Positions 1 to 5,263 of a stretch of DNA of 5,263 bases are shown piece after piece. The notes beneath the pieces are model-generated. The model was not told the DNA's origin. It made no database searches and worked only from the letters and a program-made list of their open reading frames with translations. Within the stretch, counting starts at the first letter, position 1. Every line of letters starts with the position of its first letter. Made by a program: the position numbers and the translations under genes. The stretch comes from Boseongicola sp. SB0662_bin_57 (lineage in GTDB: Bacteria; Pseudomonadota; Alphaproteobacteria; Rhodobacterales; Rhodobacteraceae): positions 1-5,263 of the forward strand of contig VXPN01000501.1 in assembly GCA_009839535.1 (NCBI GenBank), read 5' to 3'.

Positions 1-1713
1 ACCGAGGCGGGGACATCCGACTTCCTTTCCGTGCGCCACGTCAACCTTGTGCGCTACTCCGACGATCTCCAGACCATCGTTCCCAACGTGGCGAAGTCGT
101 GGGAGTGGAACGACGATTTCACGAAGCTTACGATCACGCTCAGGAAGGGGCACAAGTGGTCCGATGGCGCGCCGTTCACGTCCGCGGACGTCAAGTTCTG
201 GCATGACAAGCTGATGCTGGACACCAACATCTTCGAAAAGCCGAAGGACTACGTGACCGTGGGCGGCGAGACGATGACTGTCGATGCGCCGGATGACGTG
301 ACGGTGGTCTTCAACCTGCCTGCGCCGAAGCCCGGCCTTCTGGCCCACTTCGCAACGCATTTCGGGCAAGGCTTCCAGCCAATGCATTTCCTTGGCCAGT
401 TCCATCCGGACATCAATCCGGACGCGGACAGCTATGCGCAGTCGCTCGGCTTCGAGAACGGCTATGACGCGATCCTGGCCTATTACGGGAATTCGGACTG
501 GACGGACACGCCGACGCCGATGCTGTCCAGAGCGGCTCTCGTGGACGGACTGCCCAAGCACACGCATCCGACGCTGGAAAGCCACATCTACATCGCGGAC
601 ACGACCGAAGGTCGTCACCTCGTGGCAAATCCGTATTTCTTCCAGGTGGATCCGACCGGGCAGCAGCTGCCCTACATCTCGGAGCAGGACGAGGTCTACA
701 TCAACGACAACGAGGTCCGTATCCTGAAGATCGTCAACGGCGAAGTCGACTACAAGGCGCAGTCGCTCCAGCTCGCTTCCGCTCCCATCCTCCTCGAAGC
801 GCAGGAAAAGGGTGACTACACCGTGCATCTGAAGCCGGAAATCACGATCGGGGCCTTCGGCTTCAACGTGACCCACGAAGATCCGGCGAAGCGCGCCGTG
901 TTCAGCGACCTGTCGTTCCGTGAGGCGATGTCACTTGCCATCAATCGTGAGGAATTGAACGAGATCGGCTTCTTCGGCCAGGGCACTCCGCAGGCCTATG
1001 TCGGGTTTTCGCCGCTGCCGGACTTCGCCGATCCCGCATTGCATGGCCACATGGCCGTGTTCGATCCCGACGGAGCAGCGGCCAGGCTGGACGCGCTCGG
1101 CATGAACGATGTCGACGGGGACGGGCTGCGCGAATTGCCGAACGGGGAGAAGCTTGTTCTGAACATGAACTTCTCGACGCAGGGCATCGCTGGCCAGACC
1201 GTGGAGCTTGTCGCGCAATACTGGCGGGACGCCGGAATCGATTCGGTTGTCAAGGAAGTGACGCCCGACGAGTACCGTTCGGCGCAATCGTCGAACAAGC
1301 TTGATGTCTCGATGTGGCGGAAGGGCCAGCCCCTGGCCATCGTCCTTGGCAACAACGAGCTCTGGGTGCCGCCTTACGAGAACTACTTCGGCAACCGGAA
1401 CGCGATGCTCTGGGCCGAGTGGGTCGATTCAGGCGGTTCGGCCGGAGTGGAGCCGCCGGACTGGGCAAAGCAGATGATGGATGACATCAATGCGCTGCAG
1501 TCCGCCGCGCAGGGTTCGGACGCGTTCAATCAGGTCGGCGCCCGGATGGCAGAGACCATGGCTAGGGAACTGCTGTTCATAGGGACGGTGAACGCGCCCG
1601 CACCGATGATCCATCGCAATGCGCTGCAGAACTTCACCGAAACCAAGACGCACAGCTACGAGTACTACCGAACCTATCCGTATCGGGCCACGCAATGGTG
1701 GCTGGACGAATAG
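1..1713 (+). CDS. Peptide-type ABC transporter substrate-binding protein (SBP family 5), 5' end missing
   Basis: Extracytoplasmic solute receptor of a peptide/nickel/opine-type ABC importer. The frame is open from the first base of the window, giving 570 residues before the TAG at 1711. The N-terminus, with signal peptide and first strands, therefore lies upstream. The GTG at 31 is very unlikely to be the start, because the family N-domain needs more residues before this point. Numbering from the window edge, residues 29-66 hold the family-5 signature: a VAKSWEWNDD segment, then LRKGHKWSDGAPFTSADVKF. Residues near 205-260 carry the NPYFFQVDPTGQQLPYI and VNGEVDY blocks, and FREAMSLAINREEL lies near 308. 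A DVDGDG loop (residues 370-375) could bind calcium. The C-terminal WAEWVDSGG...EPPDW and FIGTVNAP blocks, together with the length, point to the long subgroup of these receptors (usually over 600 residues) rather than to DppA proper (about 535). The fragment has no cysteine. The family call is firm; the ligand is unknown (peptide or oligosaccharide). Confidence 0.93.
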   Translation, partial: TEAGTSDFLSVRHVNLVRYSDDLQTIVPNVAKSWEWNDDFTKLTITLRKGHKWSDGAPFTSADVKFWHDKLMLDTNIFEKPKDYVTVGGETMTVDAPDDVTVVFNLPAPKPGLLAHFATHFGQGFQPMHFLGQFHPDINPDADSYAQSLGFENGYDAILAYYGNSDWTDTPTPMLSRAALVDGLPKHTHPTLESHIYIADTTEGRHLVANPYFFQVDPTGQQLPYISEQDEVYINDNEVRILKIVNGEVDYKAQSLQLASAPILLEAQEKGDYTVHLKPEITIGAFGFNVTHEDPAKRAVFSDLSFREAMSLAINREELNEIGFFGQGTPQAYVGFSPLPDFADPALHGHMAVFDPDGAAARLDALGMNDVDGDGLRELPNGEKLVLNMNFSTQGIAGQTVELVAQYWRDAGIDSVVKEVTPDEYRSAQSSNKLDVSMWRKGQPLAIVLGNNELWVPPYENYFGNRNAMLWAEWVDSGGSAGVEPPDWAKQMMDDINALQSAAQGSDAFNQVGARMAETMARELLFIGTVNAPAPMIHRNALQNFTETKTHSYEYYRTYPYRATQWWLDE

Positions 1714-1734
1714 GCCGAGTTTTGCTTTGCTGCA

Positions 1735-1765
1735 TGCCGGGGGCAGGACGATCCTGCCCCCGGCA
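1735..1765 (+). promoter_or_regulatory. Intercistronic GC-rich hairpin between binding-protein and permease genes
   Basis: GCCGGGGGCAGGA (1736-1748) and its exact reverse complement TCCTGCCCCCGGC (1752-1764) flank a CGA loop. A flanking T-A pair (1735/1765) extends the stem to 14 bp with no mismatch. It begins 22 bases after the SBP stop codon, in the only real gap of the cluster (1714-1831). No T-run follows it on either strand, so it does not fit a classical intrinsic terminator. By analogy with binding-protein operons such as malE-malF, such a structure can block 3' exonucleases or cause partial read-through. Either effect would leave more binding-protein message than permease message. The structure is seen directly; the function is inferred. 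I see no promoter, operator or small gene in the rest of the gap. Confidence 0.75.
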
Positions 1766-1821
1766 AATGAGGGGGACCTGCGTCCGGGACGTCGTGAAAT
1801 GCCCTGACCGGGCGCGGATGC

Positions 1822-1826
1822 GGGAG
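1822..1826 (+). promoter_or_regulatory. Ribosome binding site for the DppB-type permease
   Basis: GGGAG lies five bases before the ATG at 1832. This supports that start and shows that the permease has its own ribosome entry site rather than depending on read-through from the SBP gene, which ends 118 bases upstream. Confidence 0.6.
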
Positions 1827-1831
1827 CGGCC

Positions 1832-2836
1832 ATGCTGAACTTCGCGCGCTTTGTCGTCACACGCGCATTGATGGCGGCGATGACGCTCGTCATCGTGTCC
1901 CTTGTCGTGTTTTCGCTGATGGAGCTCGTGCCCGGCGATTGCGCCGAGCGGTACCTGGCCTTCAAGAACACGCAGGGCTCCGGCATCTCGGTCGCCGACA
2001 TCGAGCTGGAACGTCAGAGGCTGGGCCTCGACAAGCCGTTCCTGCAGCGTTGGGCCCTGTGGATCGTCAACGCGTTCCAGGGTGAGTTCGGCGACAGCTG
2101 CATCCTGCGCGTCAACATCGCCCAGCTTCTGGGCGACAAGTTCTGGCTGTCATTGTCGATCTGCATGGCTTCGCTGGCGCTGGCCTACATCATCGCGATT
2201 CCAGTCGGCATTCTGGCTGCCTCGTCGCAAAACGCGTTCCTCAACAACTCGCTCCGAATCGTCAGCTATCTCGGACTTGCGATGCCGAACTTCCTGCTGG
2301 CGCTGATGATAATGCTGTTCGCGACGGTGTATTTCGGGGAGACTTTGACGGGCCTGTTCTCCAGCGAGTTCAGGGATGCGCCGTGGTCGTTTGCCAAGTT
2401 CCTTGACCTGCTGAAGCATGCGTGGCTGCCGATCTTCATACTTGGGTGGTCAGCGACGGCATTTGCGCTCCAGACCGTCCGCGCGCTGATGTTTGACGAG
2501 ATCGGAAAGCTCTACGTCACTGCGGCGGCGGCACGAGGCGTTCATGGGCGCAAGCTGCTTTGGGGTTATCCGGCCCGTCACGCGCTTGGACCGATCGTCA
2601 ACTCGCTCGGGTTCGACCTGAACAGGATTTTCAACGAGCTTCCGATCGTCGCCCTGATCCTGGTCATGACCGATGCGGGTGCGCTCCTGATCGAGGCGCT
2701 GGCCAGGTCGAACGACCAGCAGCTTGCCGGCGCGATCATCTTCCTGCTCACGGCGTCCATCGTCGCGTTGAACTTCACGACGGACGTGGCGCTCGCCGTG
2801 ATCGATCCCCGCGTTCGAAAGAGCATCATCCGATGA
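1832..2836 (+). CDS. ABC transporter permease, DppB/OppB type
   Basis: Inner-membrane subunit that forms half of the import channel with the next gene's product. It has 334 residues, normal for DppB-type permeases (about 305-340). Likely membrane segments are at residues 10-31, 103-128, 144-168, 198-217, 262-285 and 299-322. The first is followed by the family's LVPGD motif (32-36). The cytoplasmic EAA loop that docks on the ATPases is at 228-256 (YVTAAAARG, then YPARHALGPIV). The protein ends with the typical IDPRVRKS tail. The first extracytoplasmic loop (32-102) contains two cysteines, Cys38 right after PGD and Cys90 in FGDSC, which could pair. The ATG at 1832 has a GGGAG site and gives the standard N-terminus (an FVVTRAL-like lead into the first helix). 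The stop overlaps the next start by 4 bp. The family is certain; the substrate is not evident. Confidence 0.95.
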   Translation: MLNFARFVVTRALMAAMTLVIVSLVVFSLMELVPGDCAERYLAFKNTQGSGISVADIELERQRLGLDKPFLQRWALWIVNAFQGEFGDSCILRVNIAQLLGDKFWLSLSICMASLALAYIIAIPVGILAASSQNAFLNNSLRIVSYLGLAMPNFLLALMIMLFATVYFGETLTGLFSSEFRDAPWSFAKFLDLLKHAWLPIFILGWSATAFALQTVRALMFDEIGKLYVTAAAARGVHGRKLLWGYPARHALGPIVNSLGFDLNRIFNELPIVALILVMTDAGALLIEALARSNDQQLAGAIIFLLTASIVALNFTTDVALAVIDPRVRKSIIR

Positions 2837-3981
2837 CCGACATGGCGGAAACGACGGTCGAGGCGGAGGCGCAGCGCTCCAAGGAGGCCTACTTCACGGC
2901 ATCTCAGCGCCAGCTCATCTGGGCGCGCTTCAAGAAGCAGCGAGCCGCAATGGTGGCAGCCGCCGTCCTGATCGTTCTCATCGTGTCCGGCATTTTCGCG
3001 CCCTTCCTGTCGCCCTATGACCCAACAATCGGAGGCCGAAACAAGGACTACACGAACGGCGCGCCGCAAATCCCGAAGTTCTGCGACAAGAACGGCTGTT
3101 CCCTGCGCCCGTTCATCCATGCCGTTGAGCGCGAAAGGTCCATCAAGACGAATTTCCGTTGGGTGACCACGGTCAACGAGGACGAGCGCAACTATCTCAC
3201 CATTCTTCCGAAAGGCGATGACTACCGCCTTTTCGGTTTCATTCCGGGCAACCGCCACCTGTTCGGGGTGCAGGAAGGCAAGATCCACCTGTTCGGCACG
3301 GACGAGGACGGCCAGGACATCTTCAGCCGGACCCTTCACGCAATCTGGACGTCGCTCCAGGTCGGCATGATCGGCGTCTTCATCGCTTTCGTCCTTGCCC
3401 TCATCATCGGAGGCGTGTCCGGGTACTACGGTGGCTGGATCGACGGGGTGATCCAGATGATCACGGATGCCGTCCGAACGGTCCCCGCGATTCCACTGTT
3501 CATGGCGGTGGCAGCCTTCATGCCGCCGGAACTGAGTGCGGAGGCACGGTTCTTCTACATCTCGATCATTCTAGGATTCATCGGCTGGCCGACGCTGGCG
3601 CGTCGCGTCCGGACCCACCTGCTCACCGAGCGCAACCAGGAATACGTACTCGCCGCACAGCTTTGCGGCGCGTCCTCCGCGCACGTGATCCGGCGGCATC
3701 TTCTGCCGTCCTTCACGTCGTACATCATCGTCGATCTGGTGATCTCGTTCCCCTACATGGTCCTTTCCGAGACGGCGCTTTCGTTCATCGGTCTCGGTCT
3801 CAAGGATCCGGTCTCGTCGCTCGGCGTCCTTCTGCAGAAGGCCACAAGCGCGGACGTGATGCTGAACTACCAATGGTATTTCATCCCTGTCCTCTTTTTC
3901 ATTGCCTTGGTGATGGCATTCGTCTTTGTCGGCGACGGGCTCCGGGACGCGGCGGATCCCTATTCGGAGGCGCAGAAATGA
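2833..3981 (+). CDS. ABC transporter permease, DppC/OppC type, with enlarged periplasmic loop
   Basis: Second channel-forming inner-membrane subunit. It has 382 residues, against about 280-310 for most DppC/OppC proteins. The N-terminus is cytoplasmic and ends in ARFKKQRAAM before the first helix (about 38-58), followed by the family motif APFLSPYDP. The extra length lies in the first extracytoplasmic loop (about 60-165). This loop contains a close cysteine pair (Cys84, Cys89) and three LFG units spaced ten residues apart, and it leads into GTDEDGQDIFSR, the family's GTDxxGRDxxSR box with Gln in place of the usual Arg. Further helices are near 172-197, 205-230, 239-257, 294-318 and 347-367. 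The EAA loop is YVLAAQLCGA through RRHLLPS (271-293), and the end is DGLRDAADPYSEAQK. The ATG at 2833 overlaps the previous stop (ATGA) and has only a weak AAAGAG site at 2818-2823, so translation probably depends on coupling. The same frame stays open to about 2560 but runs inside the upstream permease; that extension is not real. Confidence 0.94.
   Translation: MTDMAETTVEAEAQRSKEAYFTASQRQLIWARFKKQRAAMVAAAVLIVLIVSGIFAPFLSPYDPTIGGRNKDYTNGAPQIPKFCDKNGCSLRPFIHAVERERSIKTNFRWVTTVNEDERNYLTILPKGDDYRLFGFIPGNRHLFGVQEGKIHLFGTDEDGQDIFSRTLHAIWTSLQVGMIGVFIAFVLALIIGGVSGYYGGWIDGVIQMITDAVRTVPAIPLFMAVAAFMPPELSAEARFFYISIILGFIGWPTLARRVRTHLLTERNQEYVLAAQLCGASSAHVIRRHLLPSFTSYIIVDLVISFPYMVLSETALSFIGLGLKDPVSSLGVLLQKATSADVMLNYQWYFIPVLFFIALVMAFVFVGDGLRDAADPYSEAQK
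3223..3312 (+). repeat. Three tandem 30-bp units encoding an LFG decapeptide repeat
   Basis: Within the DppC-type permease, residues 131-160 read as three consecutive ten-residue units, each with LFG at positions 3-5: YRLFGFIPGN, RHLFGVQEGK and IHLFGTDEDG. At DNA level the 12-mer CCACCTGTTCGG occurs at 3255-3266 and again at 3285-3296, exactly 30 bp apart; the first unit has diverged. The stretch is the end of the enlarged extracytoplasmic loop, just before the family's GTDxxGRD box, so the last unit overlaps a conserved element. It may be a small structural repeat that contacts the binding protein; this role is inferred. Confidence 0.55.
3966..3970 (+). promoter_or_regulatory. Ribosome binding site for the DppD-type ATPase
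   Basis: A full GGAGG lies seven bases before the ATG at 3978, inside the last codons of the DppC-type permease. It is the best Shine-Dalgarno match in the window. It fixes this start against the frame's upstream extension, which is open to 3663 inside the permease gene. Confidence 0.75.
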
Positions 3982-4973
3982 CGCCGCTGATCGAGGTCGA
4001 GAGCCTGACGCTTCAGTTCAGGACGGACGAAGGCCTGATCACGGCGGTTGAGGACGTGTCGTTCACGCTGATGAAAGGCGAGGTGATGGGCCTGGTCGGC
4101 GAAAGCGGATCGGGAAAGTCCGTGACGGCCAAGTCCCTGATGCATCTCAACGCGAGAAACGCGGTCTATTCGCCCGAGTCCAGGATCACGCTTCATGCAG
4201 ACACCGGGCCGGTCGACGTGCTGTCGCTCAGGACGCCACGCGAGTTGAACGTGGTTCGTGGCGGCGCGATCAGCATGATCTTCCAGGAACCAATGGCCAG
4301 CTTTGCGCCGGCCATCACGATCGGCAAGCAGATGGTGGAGCAGTTGCTGCTGCATTCGGACATGTCGAAGGGCACCGCGAAGTCGGTCTCGATCGAGATG
4401 CTTGACCGGGTTGGGATCTCGGATGCGGCGAGGCGTTTCGATCAGTACGCATTCGAGCTGTCCGGCGGCATGCGCCAGCGAGCGATGATCGCCATGGCGT
4501 TGTCCACGAACCCGTCGCTTTTGATTGCCGACGAGCCGACGACCGCGCTGGACGTGACGATCCAGGCCCAGGTGATCGACCTGATGAAGGATCTGGTCTC
4601 CGAGTTCGGCATGGGCATCATCTTCATCACCCACGATCTTGGCGTCGTGGCGCAGACCGCCGACAGGGTTAACGTGATGTATCTGGGCCGTCTCGTCGAG
4701 GAAGGTCCGGTACGCGAAGTCATCAGGAATCCCCGACATCCGTACACGCAAGGCCTGATCGCCGCCTTGCCGAAGCTGGAAGATCTTGACGCGCCTCTGA
4801 CACCTGTTCCCGGGGACATCCCGTCGCCGCTTGAGCGCCCCGCTGGCTGCGTGTTCAATACGCGTTGCTCGCAGGTTGTCGGAGAGGAGTGCATGGCGCT
4901 TGTGCCGACGAATTGCAGGCTGGACGAAACGCACAGCGTGGCCTGCCACATCTATCGCGAGGCTGCGGAATGA
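3978..4973 (+). CDS. ABC transporter ATP-binding protein, DppD/OppD type
   Basis: Cytoplasmic ATPase that, with the next gene's product, drives uptake through the two permeases. It has 331 residues, typical of DppD/OppD. The nucleotide-binding domain is complete: A-loop aromatic Phe14, Walker A GESGSGKS (41-48), Q-loop IFQEPM with Gln103, signature LSGGMRQR (161-168), Walker B LLIADEP (181-187, catalytic Glu186), D-loop TALD (189-192) and switch His219 in ITHD. The oligopeptide-transporter C-terminal domain follows, beginning NPRHPYTQGL (251-260). It holds Cys291, Cys297, Cys305, Cys313 and Cys323. Four of these (291, 297, 305, 323) match the conserved positions that hold an iron-sulfur cluster in some OppD-type proteins; Cys313 is extra. 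The gene is coupled to the permease upstream and the ATPase downstream by ATGA overlaps. All catalytic residues are intact, so it should be active. The substrate is set by the binding protein and permeases. Confidence 0.96.
   Translation: MTPLIEVESLTLQFRTDEGLITAVEDVSFTLMKGEVMGLVGESGSGKSVTAKSLMHLNARNAVYSPESRITLHADTGPVDVLSLRTPRELNVVRGGAISMIFQEPMASFAPAITIGKQMVEQLLLHSDMSKGTAKSVSIEMLDRVGISDAARRFDQYAFELSGGMRQRAMIAMALSTNPSLLIADEPTTALDVTIQAQVIDLMKDLVSEFGMGIIFITHDLGVVAQTADRVNVMYLGRLVEEGPVREVIRNPRHPYTQGLIAALPKLEDLDAPLTPVPGDIPSPLERPAGCVFNTRCSQVVGEECMALVPTNCRLDETHSVACHIYREAAE
4959..4962 (+). promoter_or_regulatory. Ribosome binding site for the DppF-type ATPase
   Basis: GAGG lies seven bases before the ATG at 4970, within the last codons of the DppD-type ATPase. 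Spacing is good, and the ATGA overlap at 4970-4973 supports re-initiation by terminating ribosomes. Confidence 0.55.
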
Positions 4974-5263
4974 GCCGTTTCCTGATCCAGGCGTCGGGGC
5001 TGTCCGTGCATTTCCCGATCGGGTCAGGACTGTTCGTCAAGCAGCTCCTGAAAGCGGTCGACAACGTCTCGATCGAGATCGAAAAGGGTTCCTTCTTCGG
5101 GCTTGTCGGCGAGTCCGGTTCCGGAAAGACGACGCTGGGACGCGCGCTTCTGAAGGCGGTGCCGATTTCTGCGGGAACTGCGCACTATGATGACGGTGAG
5201 GTTGCCTACGACCTTCAGGAACTGGATGGCGCGGAACTCAAGGACTATCGCACGCGCGCGCAG
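4970..5263 (+). CDS. ABC transporter ATP-binding protein, DppF/OppF type, 3' end missing
   Basis: Second ATPase of the importer, cut by the right edge of the window after 98 codons (a full DppF/OppF is usually about 320-350). The visible part begins with a typical DppF-type N-terminus: a short strand (LIQASGLSVHFPI) and then an insert, GSGLFVKQLLKAVDNVSIEIEKG, which is characteristic of the F rather than the D subunit. Walker A is GESGSGKT (48-55). The fragment stops just before the Q-loop, so the signature, Walker B and H-loop cannot be checked. The start at 4970 overlaps the upstream stop by ATGA and has a GAGG site. Its position directly after the DppD-type gene follows the usual order of binding protein, two permeases, two ATPases. 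The family is sure; whether the gene is intact is unknown. Confidence 0.93.
   Translation, partial: MSRFLIQASGLSVHFPIGSGLFVKQLLKAVDNVSIEIEKGSFFGLVGESGSGKTTLGRALLKAVPISAGTAHYDDGEVAYDLQELDGAELKDYRTRAQ

Noticed and set aside
31..33. GTG as the start of the binding-protein gene
   Set aside because: The same frame is open to the window edge, no signal peptide follows the GTG, and the family N-terminal strands would be missing. The gene simply starts outside the window.
1735..1770. Rho-independent terminator after the binding-protein gene
   Set aside because: The stem is strong but no T-tract follows on either strand, and the downstream genes complete the same transporter. A processing or stabilising hairpin fits better, though partial termination is not excluded.
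1619..1807. Possible small + strand gene (62 codons) covering the intergenic gap
   Set aside because: Over half lies inside the SBP gene in another frame, the rest reads through the hairpin, and there is no ribosome site before its start or meaningful protein sequence.
1429..2001. 190-codon - strand open frame spanning the intergenic gap
   Set aside because: It covers the end of the SBP gene, the hairpin and the start of the permease. Its low-complexity Arg/Pro/Ser composition and lack of any motif point to chance.
2578..3339. 253-codon open frame on the - strand across the two permease genes
   Set aside because: It spans the junction of two certain + strand genes, has no family resemblance and no convincing ribosome site. 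It is a shadow frame.
3960..4949. Long (329-codon) open frame on the - strand opposite the DppD-type ATPase
   Set aside because: Its translation is rich in Arg, His and Gln with no recognisable domain, and it lies fully opposite a gene with every ABC motif intact. It is a by-product of GC-rich codon use.
4093..5140. Near-identical DNA stretches around 4093-4135 and 5098-5140
   Set aside because: These are the Walker A regions of two paralogous ATPases (GLVGESGSGK in both). The similarity reflects shared ancestry and function, not a mobile or recombination repeat.
1..5263. CRISPR arrays, insertion sequences, tRNA/rRNA genes, riboswitches or an unknown defence-like system
   Set aside because: Apart from the 118-bp gap the window is fully occupied by intact or edge-cut transporter genes. 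No repeat-spacer pattern, transposase, cloverleaf or foreign-looking segment was seen.

Overview
This window lies inside one gene cluster. It carries most of a peptide-type (PepT/Opp/Dpp family) ABC importer operon, with all genes on the + strand. The sequence is GC-rich with strong G/C preference at third codon positions. The protein sequences look like those of a Gram-negative proteobacterium, most likely an alphaproteobacterium of the Rhizobiales/Rhodobacterales type. That placement is inferred from composition and general family resemblance, not from a marker gene.

Layout: the 3' part of a family-5 solute-binding protein (SBP) gene runs from the left edge to 1713. A 118-bp gap (1714-1831) follows and holds a perfect GC-rich hairpin with no T-tract. 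Then come a DppB-type permease (1832-2836), a DppC-type permease with an enlarged first extracytoplasmic loop (2833-3981), a DppD-type ATPase (3978-4973) and the first 98 codons of a DppF-type ATPase (4970 to the right edge). Each of the last three junctions is a 4-bp ATGA overlap, so the two permeases and two ATPases look translationally coupled. The SBP gene is set apart by the gap and hairpin. No promoter, operator or convincing terminator is visible.

How the parts work together: the secreted SBP should capture a solute in the periplasm and deliver it to the heterodimeric membrane channel formed by the two permeases. The two different ATPases bind the permeases' EAA loops from the cytoplasm and power uptake. 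The substrate cannot be read from this sequence. The family name suggests di- or oligopeptides, but peptide-type SBPs related to this long form also serve sugars (for example alpha-galactosides in rhizobia).

I found no mobile element, CRISPR array, RNA gene or unfamiliar system. The points worth a second look are details of an ordinary transporter: the intercistronic hairpin, paired extracytoplasmic cysteines in both permeases, a ten-residue LFG repeat in the DppC-type loop, a five-cysteine Fe-S-type tail on the DppD-type ATPase, and a DxDxDG loop in the SBP.
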